A stretch of 48,599 bases of DNA from Fimbriimonadaceae bacterium (GTDB taxonomy: Bacteria; Armatimonadota; Fimbriimonadia; Fimbriimonadales; Fimbriimonadaceae). This document shows positions 32,253-40,604 of this stretch, in pieces (within the stretch, counting starts at the first letter, position 1; each line of letters begins with the position of its first letter). The notes under the pieces were generated by a model. The model was not told the DNA's origin. It made no database searches and worked only from the letters and a program-made list of their open reading frames with translations. Both the position numbers and the translations under genes were made by a program. The stretch is taken from positions 1 to 48,599 of the forward strand of contig JANJUB010000181.1 of the NCBI GenBank assembly GCA_024710805.1, written 5' to 3'.

Positions 32253-33119
32253 ATGATTTCTTCGACTCTGAAACTAGAAGACATCGTCCGCAAGACAAGC
32301 GATCTGCCGACGCTGCCCAAGGCGGCCCTCAACGTCATTCGCGAGACCGAATCGCCGACGTCCTCGGCGGCGACCGTCGCCCATCACATCGGTATGGATC
32401 AGGCGTTGACGGCGCGCGTACTGCGCCTGGCGAACAGCGCCTACTTCGGCCTTGCTCGTCAAGTGTCCGACGTCCAAGAGGCGGTCGTGATCCTGGGTAT
32501 GCGCAATGTGCGGAATCTGGCGATCGTCGCATCGACGTTCCCGTGGATGTCCAAGCCGCTCAAAGGCTATCGCTTGGGTCCGCGGCAGATGTGGACGCAC
32601 TCGTTCTGCGTGGCGGTCGCGGCCAAGGAACTTGCGCTGAAGACGCGCAAGGCCGATCCCGATCTCGCGTTCACCGCGGGACTGCTGCACAACATCGGCA
32701 AGGTCGCGCTCAGCGTTTGGCTGGAGAACAAGATCGAGGCGATGATGAATGTCGCGGTCCGCGAGAACCTGACGTTCGACCAGATGGAGCGCAAGCTACT
32801 CGGACTTAGCCATGCTGAGGTGGGCGCCTACCTCGCCGATCAGTGGAGCTTGCCGAAGGTTTTTGTCGAGGCGATCTTGTATCACCATTCGCCCAACGAA
32901 TCACCGCAGCCGAACCCGGTGGCGGATTACGTGCATATCGGTGACTACATCACGATGAGCGTGGGTCTGGGTCTCGGCGCCGATGGGCTCCGCTATGAGT
33001 TCTATCCTGAGGCGCTGGAGCGCGTGGCGATCGACCACGCCGACATCGATGAGGTGCTGGATTCGTTCTTGGAAGCCCAAGAGTCGTACGAGCGAATGTT
33101 CGACGATTTCACCGCCTAA
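32253..33119 (+). CDS. HDOD-domain signalling protein
   Basis: A 288-residue protein made of a single HDOD domain. LPTLPKAALNVIRETESPTS, LTARVLRLANSAYFGLARQV and AVVILGMRNVRNLAI are the typical blocks. FTAGLLHNIGKVALSVW holds the degenerate HD site (HNIGK in place of HDxGK), so phosphodiesterase activity is not expected, as usual for HDOD. These proteins act as regulators in chemotaxis and c-di-GMP networks. Directly downstream of cheD in one operon. Confidence 0.93.
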   Translation: MISSTLKLEDIVRKTSDLPTLPKAALNVIRETESPTSSAATVAHHIGMDQALTARVLRLANSAYFGLARQVSDVQEAVVILGMRNVRNLAIVASTFPWMSKPLKGYRLGPRQMWTHSFCVAVAAKELALKTRKADPDLAFTAGLLHNIGKVALSVWLENKIEAMMNVAVRENLTFDQMERKLLGLSHAEVGAYLADQWSLPKVFVEAILYHHSPNESPQPNPVADYVHIGDYITMSVGLGLGADGLRYEFYPEALERVAIDHADIDEVLDSFLEAQESYERMFDDFTA

Positions 33120-33158
33120 CGCATCCTCGAAACGCTGCTCGGCGTACTCTTGGAGATC

Positions 33159-34022
33159 ATGGAACGAAAGCGACTCGACGGAATTGCCGCCCGCGCGTTC
33201 ATCGCCGATACCGACCGGTTGGCGCTGCAGACGCTGAAGCGCGTGCCGCTGCTTCCCATCATCGTGCAGAAGTTCCACGAGGTGGGTCTCGACCGCTGGA
33301 TGTACTGTTACAACATGTCGATGTCGGTGCGCTGCGGACCACGGCAGTATCCCACGCTCTACCGAATCCTGCGCGAATCGTGCGAAGTGCTCGACATGCC
33401 CGAACCCGAGCTCTACGTTTCGAGCAATCCGTTCCCGAACGCCTTCGCCGGCGGAGTCGAGCGCCCGTACATTACGCTGCGGTCGAGCATGGTTGATGCG
33501 CTCGACGATGAGCAGCTTTATCACTTAATCGGCCACGAACTAGGTCACATTAAGGCAAACCATGTCCTCTATAAGTCGGTGGCGAGAGTTCTGCTGCCTC
33601 TCCTCGAAATGGTGGGCCGACGGACGTTTGGCCTCGGCGATGTGGCAAGCATCGGTCTAGTCTTGGCGTTTTACGAGTGGTCCCGTCAGGCGGAGATCAC
33701 CGCCGACCGAGCGGGGCTCCTGGTATCGCAGTCACTGAATACCTCGGTAGACGCTAATATCTGTTTGACGGCGGGCCCCCACCGCCTGCGCCACGAGATG
33801 AATCGAGAGGCGTTTATGGAGCAGGCGCGGTCGTATCAGGATTCCGGACCGCTCGAGCTGCTCGGCAAGGTCGTCCTGTTCTTAACGATGACTTCAACCT
33901 ATACGCACCCGATGCCGGTGCATCGAACGCAGGAGCTTGAACGATGGGTGCTTTCCGGAGCGTTTGATCGAATCATGGCGGGGGACTACGAGAGAGAGAC
34001 GGATCAGGTGAAATCTGCCTGA
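33159..34022 (+). CDS. M48-family zinc metallopeptidase
   Basis: A 287-residue protein from ATG 33159, with TTGGAGATC upstream supplying GGAG. LYHLIGHELGHIKANHVLYK contains HELGH at 126-130, with the third ligand Glu in EITADRAGLLVSQ, as in Ste24/HtpX-like M48 peptidases. LPLLEMVGRRTFGLG and VASIGLVLAFYEWS are only weakly hydrophobic, so it may be soluble or peripheral, unlike classical HtpX. The N-terminal NMSMSVRCGPRQYPTLYRIL and ELYVSSNPFPNAFAGGVERP are family blocks. It ends the CheC-like/cheD/HDOD run. Confidence 0.9.
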   Translation: MERKRLDGIAARAFIADTDRLALQTLKRVPLLPIIVQKFHEVGLDRWMYCYNMSMSVRCGPRQYPTLYRILRESCEVLDMPEPELYVSSNPFPNAFAGGVERPYITLRSSMVDALDDEQLYHLIGHELGHIKANHVLYKSVARVLLPLLEMVGRRTFGLGDVASIGLVLAFYEWSRQAEITADRAGLLVSQSLNTSVDANICLTAGPHRLRHEMNREAFMEQARSYQDSGPLELLGKVVLFLTMTSTYTHPMPVHRTQELERWVLSGAFDRIMAGDYERETDQVKSA

Positions 34023-34052
34023 TTCCGCGGGTCAGAAGGCACGCCAAACATG

Positions 34053-34058
34053 TAAAAT
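34053..34058 (+). promoter_or_regulatory. -10 hexamer before the baeRF gene, leaderless-type
   Basis: TAAAAT, then AGAAC, then ATG at 34064. It separates the baeRF gene from the operon ending at 34022. Confidence 0.6.
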
Positions 34059-34063
34059 AGAAC

Positions 34064-35158
34064 ATGGATTGGCAGCAGACCTTAATTGAACTCAGAAAGG
34101 AACTCTCGACGCATGCCGGTTACCCCTGCATCAGCCTGACGGTCCCAACCGGGCGGAACATGCCCGATAACGCCGCGGATCCGATCCGTGTGAAGAACCT
34201 GGTTTCGGAGGCGGCAAGTCGACTCGAAGAGGAGATCGGAAAGCGTCCCGCCGCCGCTGCCCTCAAGAACCTGCAGACCGCGGCTGACTCGGTCGATCAC
34301 GATCTAAATCTCGACGGATTGGCCATCTTTGCCAACGAGAACATCGAGATTGTTCTGAAGACCCGCTTCCCCCTTCCCGAGCGGCTCGTCATCGATGAGC
34401 GGTTCTCGCTTCGGGCTCTGCTCCGGGCCGAGCGGCGTGCCGAACCCTTCACGGTTGTCGTGTTGTCGCTCGACGAAGCGCGGGTGTTTACAGGAGTCCG
34501 CGAGGATCTCTTCGAGGTGCGTGGCGAAGGCCTGCCGGCCAAGAACAGCGGCGTAGGTGCCGGCGCCAAGGTTCCAAGTGGGCCGGGCGTCAACGCCACC
34601 GCCGCGGTCGACGACTCGCGGAGCCAGTTTGTGCGCCACGTGATGAACCAGCTAGGTGAGCACGCCGACCTACCGACGCGGTTGGTCGTGGCGGGCACTC
34701 CCGAAGTTCTTGCTGACGCTGAACAACAAGTCAGTGCGCCGTTCGAGATCATCGCCACTTTGGCAGGCAACTACATAGGCGACAACGTCAGCGAACTCGG
34801 TACCAGAGCCTGGGAAGCGGTTCGCGAGGCTCGGCAGGCGATGGCCCATGGTTTGCTTGACCAACTCGATGCGGCGCGATCGGCGCAGAAGTGCGAGGTG
34901 GGAATTCAAGCGCTTGCGCCACTAGCCGCCCAAGGGCGGATCGATACCCTGATCTGCGGTTTCGACGTCGAGGCTCCCGGACGGTATGACCCCGAAACAG
35001 GTCTGTTCACCGAGATCGAGGCGGTGGAAAGCTGGACCGACTTGGACGACGGCGTCGAGTGGCTGATTCACCAAGTGTTGGATCACGGCGGTTCCGTGCG
35101 CTTTGCCGAAGATGAGTTGCTCGGCGACCAGCCCCTCGCGGCAATCTTGCGCTACTAG
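34064..35158 (+). CDS. baeRF (bacterial eRF1-like, Vms1/Balon-related) protein
   Basis: A 364-residue soluble protein. The opening TPYPC-type block is present as GYPCISLTVPTGRNMPDNA, followed by DPIRVKNLVSEAASRLEEEI. This is the pattern of the bacterial archaeo-eukaryotic release factor (baeRF3) family. The middle has FTVVVLSLDEARVFTGVRED (the eRF1 domain-2 like strand set), and LPTRLVVAGTPEVLADAEQQ plus a last domain with LAPLAAQGRIDTLICGFDV (L30e-like). No GGQ tripeptide is seen, as expected for most of these families. Some relatives bind stalled or hibernating ribosomes. The role here is inferred from the family. Confidence 0.82.
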   Translation: MDWQQTLIELRKELSTHAGYPCISLTVPTGRNMPDNAADPIRVKNLVSEAASRLEEEIGKRPAAAALKNLQTAADSVDHDLNLDGLAIFANENIEIVLKTRFPLPERLVIDERFSLRALLRAERRAEPFTVVVLSLDEARVFTGVREDLFEVRGEGLPAKNSGVGAGAKVPSGPGVNATAAVDDSRSQFVRHVMNQLGEHADLPTRLVVAGTPEVLADAEQQVSAPFEIIATLAGNYIGDNVSELGTRAWEAVREARQAMAHGLLDQLDAARSAQKCEVGIQALAPLAAQGRIDTLICGFDVEAPGRYDPETGLFTEIEAVESWTDLDDGVEWLIHQVLDHGGSVRFAEDELLGDQPLAAILRY

Positions 35159-35175
35159 AACGTTACGTACAAACA

Positions 35176-35209
35176 ACGAAGCCATCCCTCAACCGAGGGA
35201 TGGCTTCGT
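35176..35209. terminator. Bidirectional terminator between baeRF and anti-sigma genes
   Basis: A perfect 15-bp stem, ACGAAGCCATCCCTC (35176-35190) and GAGGGATGGCTTCGT (35195-35209), loop AACC. A T-rich tail follows on the plus strand (ACTTTGTTCG) and TTGTTTGT on the minus strand. It separates convergent genes ending at 35158 and 35222. Confidence 0.88.
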
Positions 35210-35221
35210 ACTTTGTTCGCG

Positions 35222-35959
35222 TTAGTTTCGACCGCGGATAGCTGTGGCGACGATCTCAAGATCGTCGATCGGGCGCTCGCCAATGAGCAGGAAGGATCGG
35301 TTGCCTTCCGACCATCCGACTGCGTTCGTGCCATTCAGCTTGCAGATCGAGAAGCCGCGCTTCGTTGTGGACTCGGCATCGGTAATGCGCTGCACATCTT
35401 CCATAAGGAAGAAGGCCATGGTGCCGATCGAGTCGACAAGGTTGACACGGACCATCTTATGGCCGTTGATCATGCCCGAAGCACCGCCAATGACCTGGAC
35501 CGACTCCGGCTGCGCGGGCATGGGGCCGTTCATCACGCCCTCCAGCCACTTGCGCTGGTCGTCCGGTGCCTGAGAGCGCGGGGCCGCGAACGGAATGAGG
35601 GTGCTCGATGCCCGGGCCACATCGCCCGTGGACATGCTGGCTCCGCCCATGCGGTTCATCGAGGCCGCCATCATGATGGTAACGACGAAGACGGAGCAAA
35701 GGCCCCAGGCGTAACGCCCCACGAACGACTCGACCCGGCGGGTGCGCTCGATCTCTTTAAGTCGTCCTTGGCAGCGTCGCCACGTGTCTTCGCAGGTGAT
35801 CGGGGCGCACTTCGACTGAAGGGTTTCGCGCAGCCCCTGCACGGCTCGGAACTCAGCTTGTGACCGCTCGCACTCACGAAGCCGCGCCTCGGCGGCGGTG
35901 CGATCTTCGCCATCGAGCTGCCCATCGGCAAGTGCGTGGATGTCTAGATAGTCGCTCAT
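35222..35959 (-). CDS. Membrane-anchored anti-sigma factor
   Basis: A 245-residue protein. The cytoplasmic N-terminal part (MSDYLDIHALADGQLDGEDR, then AEARLRECERSQAEFRAV) matches the first helices of RseA/ChrR-type anti-sigma domains: 'ALADGQLD' followed by 'A-x-R-L-x-x-C'. The zinc-binding HxxxCxxC motif is not present. A transmembrane helix at about 84-101 follows. The external part of about 140 residues contains IGGASGMINGHKMVRVNL and GFSICKLNGTNAVGWSEG, a small sensory domain. Its ATG overlaps the sigma stop by four bases (ATGA), and the pair is co-translated. Confidence 0.9.
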   Translation of the reverse strand: MSDYLDIHALADGQLDGEDRTAAEARLRECERSQAEFRAVQGLRETLQSKCAPITCEDTWRRCQGRLKEIERTRRVESFVGRYAWGLCSVFVVTIMMAASMNRMGGASMSTGDVARASSTLIPFAAPRSQAPDDQRKWLEGVMNGPMPAQPESVQVIGGASGMINGHKMVRVNLVDSIGTMAFFLMEDVQRITDAESTTKRGFSICKLNGTNAVGWSEGNRSFLLIGERPIDDLEIVATAIRGRN

Positions 35960-36522
35960 TCGTCGACCTCGGCGGCAGATACGTAACCTTCTCGCATAGC
36001 GTATTCCTTCAGCATTCGGCGCAGAAGTGCTCGTCCCCGAGCGAGCCGCGAACGAACCGTGCCGATCGGCACGCCCGTCGCATCGGCGATTTCCTGATAG
36101 CTCATGCCTTCGAGGTCGCTGAGAACCACGGCGATTCGGAAGTCGTCAGGCACTTTGCCCAAAGCTTCTTCCACTTCGCCGCCCAACAGACCGTCGAACA
36201 GCAAGCGGTCAGGAACGTCGCCCTCGTCGGCCACGGGTTCCGCCATGCCTTCCTCGTCGATCGAGGAGAGCGATGGCCCCCGTTGCCGTTGCCGATAGCG
36301 GTTGATGTAGAGGTTCGTGACGATCCTCAAGATCCACGCCTTGAAGTTCGCGCCATCGAACCGATCAAACGCCTCGTACGCTCGGACAATCGCTTCTTGC
36401 GCTAGATCTTCAGCCTCTTCTCGCGACCTCGTGAGTCGCAAGGCGGTGCCGAAGACCGAGGGAAACACTTTCTCCGCTTGCTTTTCGAACGCGTCTTTGG
36501 AGGTGCGTTTCCCGAAGAGCAT
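35956..36522 (-). CDS. ECF-type RNA polymerase sigma-70 factor
   Basis: A 188-residue sigma factor with only regions 2 and 4. VFGTALRLTRSREEAEDLAQ (2.1/2.2), AIVRAYEAFDRF and AWILRIVTNLYINRYRQRQR (2.4) are typical of SigE/RpoE-like factors. LSDLEGMSYQEIADATGVPI with IGTVRSRLARGRALLRRML (4.2 helix-turn-helix) is typical too. It directs a stress regulon and is held at the membrane by the next gene. A TACACT hexamer lies nine bases before the ATG, which may be its own recognised promoter. A divergent 379-base region leads to the pilus operon. Confidence 0.95.
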   Translation of the reverse strand: MLFGKRTSKDAFEKQAEKVFPSVFGTALRLTRSREEAEDLAQEAIVRAYEAFDRFDGANFKAWILRIVTNLYINRYRQRQRGPSLSSIDEEGMAEPVADEGDVPDRLLFDGLLGGEVEEALGKVPDDFRIAVVLSDLEGMSYQEIADATGVPIGTVRSRLARGRALLRRMLKEYAMREGYVSAAEVDE

Positions 36523-36901
36523 GGCGGGGGCAGTGTACCCCTCGCTAGGTTCAACCTCTCCCGATTCGCCGAAGTTCCCAGGGGTTACCAGGTTTTGCTG
36601 GCGCTAGGATTTGCTCGGATGGCACGGTTGGCTCGGGTTCGATCCGACTGGTTCGGCTGAGCTCGGGCACCGTCGCTGCGGGATTGACCGCCGCCGAGGA
36701 AGGATTCCCCCATCGTCGGCTGTCGACCTACGGGCGTCTGCCGCTGGTGCCGCTCCCCCGTAAATCCCTATGGGAGGTGGCGCGAAGGGCATGGCATAGG
36801 GCTAACCGGGTTGCGCCGCGCCGAACATTGAAGGATCACCTGAGGTTTTGGCCCGATTTGCCCGAAAACATACCAGGGCTTGACCCGAGGAACGAAACGC
36901 A
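36523..36901. other. 379-base intergenic region between the sigma gene and the pilus operon
   Basis: No convincing gene. Short open frames here are not supported by codon bias or ribosome sites. It must hold the promoters of both divergent operons. On the minus strand TACACT (36532-36537) is the sigma -10 candidate. On the plus strand no good -35/-10 pair is visible. GAGGAACG at 36886-36893 is the ribosome site of the first pilus gene. I see no known riboswitch; the GC-rich 5' leader could fold, but I cannot name a structure. Confidence 0.6.
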
Positions 36902-37738
36902 ATGCATGAGGCCTATTGGGGACTAAATGAACCGCCATTCAGTTTAACGCCAGATCCGCGCTTTCTTTTTATGAGCCGGTCGCACGAGGATGCACTCATG
37001 ATGTTGCACTACGCGATCACGCGCAACAAGGGTGCGGCGATGCTGAGCGGCGACATCGGGCTGGGCAAAACGACGATCAGCCGAAAGCTCCTAGAGTTGC
37101 TCGATCCCATTCGGTTCCGGGTCGTGTTGATCGTAAATCCGATCCTCACTCCGGTCCAGATGCTTCAGGAGATTCTGGCGCAGCTCGACGTGCACGTCGC
37201 CTCCCGAAACCGGCAGGTGCTCGTGCAAGAGCTCCACAACGCGCTGGTTCACTACTATGAGCGTGGGCAGCGAGTGGTGCTTGTCGTCGATGAAGCCCAT
37301 TTGATCCGATCGGCCAACACGCTCGAGGAACTGCGGTTGCTGCTGAACTGCCAGATGAATGACCAGTTCCTCATCAGCCTGCTGCTGCTCGGCCAGAAGG
37401 AACTCAAGCCCAAGATTGCTAAGGTCCCGGCGTTGGAGCAGCGTATGGCGGTTCGGCACACGCTTCAGCCGCTCGATTCGGCCGACGTAACGGCCATGAT
37501 CCTCCACCGGCTTCGCGTGGCTGGATTCACGGGCGAGAGCCATCCGTTCACGCCCGACGCCCTGCACGAGATTCACAAGTTCAGCCACGGCTACCCTCGC
37601 GTGATCTGCCAAGTCGCCGATAACGCGCTTCTGATCGGCATGGCGAAGAAGGTGAAGATGATCGACGGCTATCTGATGCACGACGTGCTTTGTGAATACT
37701 CCGGGGTCGAGGAACTGACTCCGAGGAAGGCAGCATGA
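36902..37738 (+). CDS. ExeA/GspA-like AAA+ ATPase
   Basis: A 278-residue AAA+ protein of the general secretion ExeA type. MHEAYWGLNEPPFSLTPDPR is the typical N-terminus ('Y-W-G-L-x-x-x-P-F-x-x-x-P-D-P'). SGDIGLGKTTISRKL near residue 50 is the Walker A loop. RVVLVVDEAHLI near 125 is Walker B, and VPALEQRMAVRHTLQPL gives the sensor/Arg-finger region. In Gram-negatives ExeA with ExeB helps insert secretin through peptidoglycan. Here no ExeB-like or peptidoglycan-binding domain follows, so it may place PilQ alone. First gene of the pilus operon; overlaps the HTH gene by four bases. Confidence 0.92.
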   Translation: MHEAYWGLNEPPFSLTPDPRFLFMSRSHEDALMMLHYAITRNKGAAMLSGDIGLGKTTISRKLLELLDPIRFRVVLIVNPILTPVQMLQEILAQLDVHVASRNRQVLVQELHNALVHYYERGQRVVLVVDEAHLIRSANTLEELRLLLNCQMNDQFLISLLLLGQKELKPKIAKVPALEQRMAVRHTLQPLDSADVTAMILHRLRVAGFTGESHPFTPDALHEIHKFSHGYPRVICQVADNALLIGMAKKVKMIDGYLMHDVLCEYSGVEELTPRKAA

Positions 37739-38214
37739 ACCTCGCCGATGCCATCCGCCGCGCCAGCATGGCTCCGACCCCAATGGCGACGCCACTGCCG
37801 AGCGCCTTGGCCTGGGATGAACAAGCGTTCCCAGAGGCCCAAGCACCTCAGCCGGTCGGCGTGCCCGAGAACTTTGTTCCCCAATCAACCTACACCGAAG
37901 AGGCAATCATGTCGAACGATCCGACCCCCGATCTCACCGAGGCTCCGGCGCAAGCCGGTACCGCCGTCCGGCTGGAGATGTTCTTGACGCCTGAGCAGCT
38001 CAGCTCGCTCTTCCGGGCGGTCGCCGCGAATCAACACACGCTGCTTACCGCACGCGAAGCGGCCAGCTACCTGCGCGTGACGGCGGCGACCCTCGAGACC
38101 ATGGCAACCGAGGGCGAGGTTCCTGGATTTCTCGTCGACGGTCGCTGGCGCTTTAGCAAGCAGGCGATCGACGAGTGGCTTGTCCAACAAACGCACGTGA
38201 AGGAGGCGGCATAA
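37735..38214 (+). CDS. Excisionase-type helix-turn-helix protein inside the pilus operon
   Basis: A 159-residue protein. The first 90 residues are Pro/Ala-rich and likely disordered (SMAPTPMATPLPSALAWDEQ). The C-terminal 60 form an excisionase/MerR-like HTH of the 'HTH_17' kind: LLTAREAASYLRVTAATLET, then EGEVPGFLVDGRWRFSKQAI and DEWLVQQ. Such domains bind DNA, but the gene sits between ExeA-like and pilM with four-base overlap on one side and two bases on the other. It could autoregulate pili, or have lost DNA binding. Its position inside a structural pilus operon is odd. Confidence 0.82.
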   Translation: MNLADAIRRASMAPTPMATPLPSALAWDEQAFPEAQAPQPVGVPENFVPQSTYTEEAIMSNDPTPDLTEAPAQAGTAVRLEMFLTPEQLSSLFRAVAANQHTLLTAREAASYLRVTAATLETMATEGEVPGFLVDGRWRFSKQAIDEWLVQQTHVKEAA

Positions 38215-38216
38215 CG

Positions 38217-39305
38217 ATGGGACTCAATCCATTTAAGAAACCGAGCTATGTCGGCATCGACATTGGCCACCACGCCATCAAGGCGGTTCAGATCGACCGA
38301 GCCGGTCAAGGCTGGAAGATCTCGCGGGTCGGCTGGGTCCGCACCCCCGAAGACTCCGTCAAGGAAGGCGTCGTCGTCGACGCGCCGGCGGTTGCGGCCG
38401 CGATTCGCCAGGTGATGCGTGAGTCGCACATGGCCGCCACAGCAGCTTGCATCGCGGTTGCCGGCGGTTCCGTGGTGGTGCGCAACGTGCGCATCCCCAA
38501 GATGCCGGAAGCCACACTGCGGAAGTCGATCAAGTACGAAGCGGGACGCTACGTTCCCAGCTCGGTCGAGGACAGCTACATCGAGTTCGAGATCGTGGGC
38601 GAAGCCGACGACAATCAGATGGACGTTCTGATTGTGGCGGCGCCCAAGGAGATCGTCGAGAGCCGGATCAAGGCCTGTGAATCCGCCGGGCTCGAAGTCG
38701 AAGTGGTCGACGTCGAGGCCTTTGCGTCGTATCGATGCCTCCTCGAAAGTGATCCGTCGAACGCCTACCAGGGCCAGACGATCGCGATCGTCGACATCGG
38801 CGGATCGACGACCAGCATGAGCGTGATCAGCCAGGGCACTTTTGCCATGGCGCGTTCGTTGTCTCAAGGCGGCCAAACGTGGACCGATGCGCTGAAGAAC
38901 TACTTCCGATTGAGCGAAGACGATGCCGAGTCGGGGAAAGCCCAACTCGACTTGTCGGAGCTGGCGGCTGATGGAGCTCCGAAGGAGAATCCGCCGCTGC
39001 GGGTGGTTCAGCCGCTGATCGATGACCTCATCCGCGAGGTTCGCCGATCGCTCAACTACTTCCAGTCGCAGGCGCAGGAAGGCACCGGTGGCCGAGCGGT
39101 CGATACGGTCGTGCTATCCGGTGGAGCCGCAAAGCTGCCCGGACTGGCCGAGTACTTCGCCCACAAGCTTGGGATTCCCACAGTCAGCTTGGGCGCCCTC
39201 GATAACGTTCGATTCTCATTTGCCGGGCCTGGCGAGGCCGGCCATGGCCTTGACTTGGCGGTCGCATCCGGTTTGGCGATGCGCCCGTCGGTGAAGGCCG
39301 CCTAG
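38217..39305 (+). CDS. pilM: Type IV pilus assembly protein PilM
   Basis: A 362-residue actin-like ATPase from ATG 38217, with AAGGAGGCGGC upstream. YVGIDIGHHAIKAVQIDR and IAIVDIGGSTTSMSVISQ are the two phosphate loops. VVRNVRIPKMPEATLRKSIK and YEAGRYVPSSVEDSYIEFEI are the PilM blocks. VLSGGAAKLPGLAEYFAHKL is the adenosine loop. PilM sits on the inner face of the cytoplasmic membrane and binds the PilN tail. Downstream of it lie pilN, pilO, pilP-like and pilQ in order. Confidence 0.96.
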   Translation: MGLNPFKKPSYVGIDIGHHAIKAVQIDRAGQGWKISRVGWVRTPEDSVKEGVVVDAPAVAAAIRQVMRESHMAATAACIAVAGGSVVVRNVRIPKMPEATLRKSIKYEAGRYVPSSVEDSYIEFEIVGEADDNQMDVLIVAAPKEIVESRIKACESAGLEVEVVDVEAFASYRCLLESDPSNAYQGQTIAIVDIGGSTTSMSVISQGTFAMARSLSQGGQTWTDALKNYFRLSEDDAESGKAQLDLSELAADGAPKENPPLRVVQPLIDDLIREVRRSLNYFQSQAQEGTGGRAVDTVVLSGGAAKLPGLAEYFAHKLGIPTVSLGALDNVRFSFAGPGEAGHGLDLAVASGLAMRPSVKAA

Positions 39306-39318
39306 GGAGAAAGATGTC

Positions 39319-39924
39319 ATGCCGTTGATCAACTTAATTCAAGACCAACGCCTGGCCGCCAAGAAGAGCGAGCGAGCTGCTCGGGTGTTCTTCATGTCGT
39401 TCGCGGCAGTGTCCACCCTTTCGGTTCTCTCGTTCGGCTTCCTGCTGGTGCTTAAGGAGACCGCCGAAAACGAAGCGTCGGATCTCCGAGTGAAAGCCCA
39501 ACAGGTTCAGCCGATCTTGGATGAGGTCGAGGCTACCAACAGCGAGTACAGCAAGCTGGCTCCGCGGGTGACGACCCTGACTGGCGCGCAGGAAACCAGC
39601 ACCCGCTGGAACCGCGTTCTGGCTCACCTCGCCGTTCACACCCCAACCGAGACTTGGCTGACGACGATGCGGGCCATGCAGACCGACGTCAAGAAGCCGG
39701 TTGCGCTCACCTTCTTGGGCTTGAGCAAGCGGCAGGAGCTCGTCGGCGAGTTCATCCTGCGGCTCCAAGGTTCGACCGACCTTGCGAACGTGGGCTTGAA
39801 GTACACCCAAGAAAAGCCTGCTCAAGCCGGCAGCCAGATCGAGTTTGAAGTGAATGCCGAACTCGAAGGAACGGTCGAGGAGCAAGATCGCAATGAGACC
39901 AAGAAGGAGGGGACATCGGCATGA
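39319..39924 (+). CDS. pilN: Type IV pilus assembly protein PilN
   Basis: A 201-residue bitopic inner-membrane protein. MPLINLIQDQRLAAKKSERA is the PilM-binding cytoplasmic tail, with the conserved INL motif. One membrane helix follows at about 24-46. A coiled-coil region and then a ferredoxin-like periplasmic domain follow (HTPTETWLTTMRAMQTD; FLGLSKRQELVGEFILRLQ). PilN and PilO form the alignment subcomplex that links PilM to PilP and PilQ. The start of pilO overlaps its stop by four bases. Confidence 0.92.
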   Translation: MPLINLIQDQRLAAKKSERAARVFFMSFAAVSTLSVLSFGFLLVLKETAENEASDLRVKAQQVQPILDEVEATNSEYSKLAPRVTTLTGAQETSTRWNRVLAHLAVHTPTETWLTTMRAMQTDVKKPVALTFLGLSKRQELVGEFILRLQGSTDLANVGLKYTQEKPAQAGSQIEFEVNAELEGTVEEQDRNETKKEGTSA

Positions 39925-40604
39925 AAGGCCCAAATCCTAAGATCTTTCTCGTGCTGACGATTCTGACCCTGGTTGCGGGGTCGGGTCTGTCGTACATGCA
40001 GTACACGGGATACAACGACGCTAAGGCGGACATCGAGAAGCTCAAGGCGGAAGCAAAGGACCAGGGAGAAGTCGAGCGCGAGCTTCAAGAAGCCATCGAT
40101 CGCTTGAACGACACCCGGGGCAAACTGGTCCACCTGGAGCAGAGCGTTGCCGAGATGGCGTACGTGCCTACCCTCCTAAAGGAGTTGGAAAACCTGGGCA
40201 CTCAGTGCGGCATCAAGGTGACCGGCGTTCGGCCTGTGCCGAAGCAGGCGACCGCGCCGGCAGCGGCGAAAGACGAAAATGGCGAGACGGCCAAGAAAGC
40301 GCGAAAGCCCTACAATGAGCTCGACATCGAGGTCAAGGGCCGCGGCAACTATCAGGCGGTCACCAAGTTCATCACCGGCCTGACGACGTTCCCCAAGATC
40401 GTCGCGGCCCGAACGGTCTCGCTTCAGCCGAAGCTGGACCCCCGAAATCCTGCGGCTAAGCCAGCCCTCGATGTGACCATCGAACTGCGCAGCTTCTTGT
40501 TCCCGGCCGATGGCTCGACGCCAAAGGTCAGCGACGACGGCGAGAAGGTAGCACCCAAGTCCATCAACCTGAGCGGCCGCACTCCCAAGCTGGAGGGCAA
40601 CTAA
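39921..40604 (+). CDS. pilO: Type IV pilus assembly protein PilO
   Basis: A 227-residue bitopic protein: short cytoplasmic tail, one membrane helix (FLVLTILTLVAGSGLSYM), a coiled coil (AKADIEKLKAEAKDQGEV, LQEAIDRLNDTRGKLVHLEQ) and a periplasmic domain containing VPTLLKELENLGTQCGIKVT. Then follow the typical PilO strand-helix GRGNYQAVTKFITGLTTFPK. It pairs with PilN. The next start overlaps its stop by one base (TAATG). Confidence 0.92.
   Translation: MKGPNPKIFLVLTILTLVAGSGLSYMQYTGYNDAKADIEKLKAEAKDQGEVERELQEAIDRLNDTRGKLVHLEQSVAEMAYVPTLLKELENLGTQCGIKVTGVRPVPKQATAPAAAKDENGETAKKARKPYNELDIEVKGRGNYQAVTKFITGLTTFPKIVAARTVSLQPKLDPRNPAAKPALDVTIELRSFLFPADGSTPKVSDDGEKVAPKSINLSGRTPKLEGN

Noticed and set aside
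36625-36650. GGGTTCGATCC, similar to a tRNA T-loop
   Set aside because: The flanking bases do not form a T-stem and no other tRNA arms are nearby.
36684-36926. 80-codon frame running into the first pilus gene
   Set aside because: It overlaps the real start in another frame, has no ribosome site and no recognisable protein pattern.
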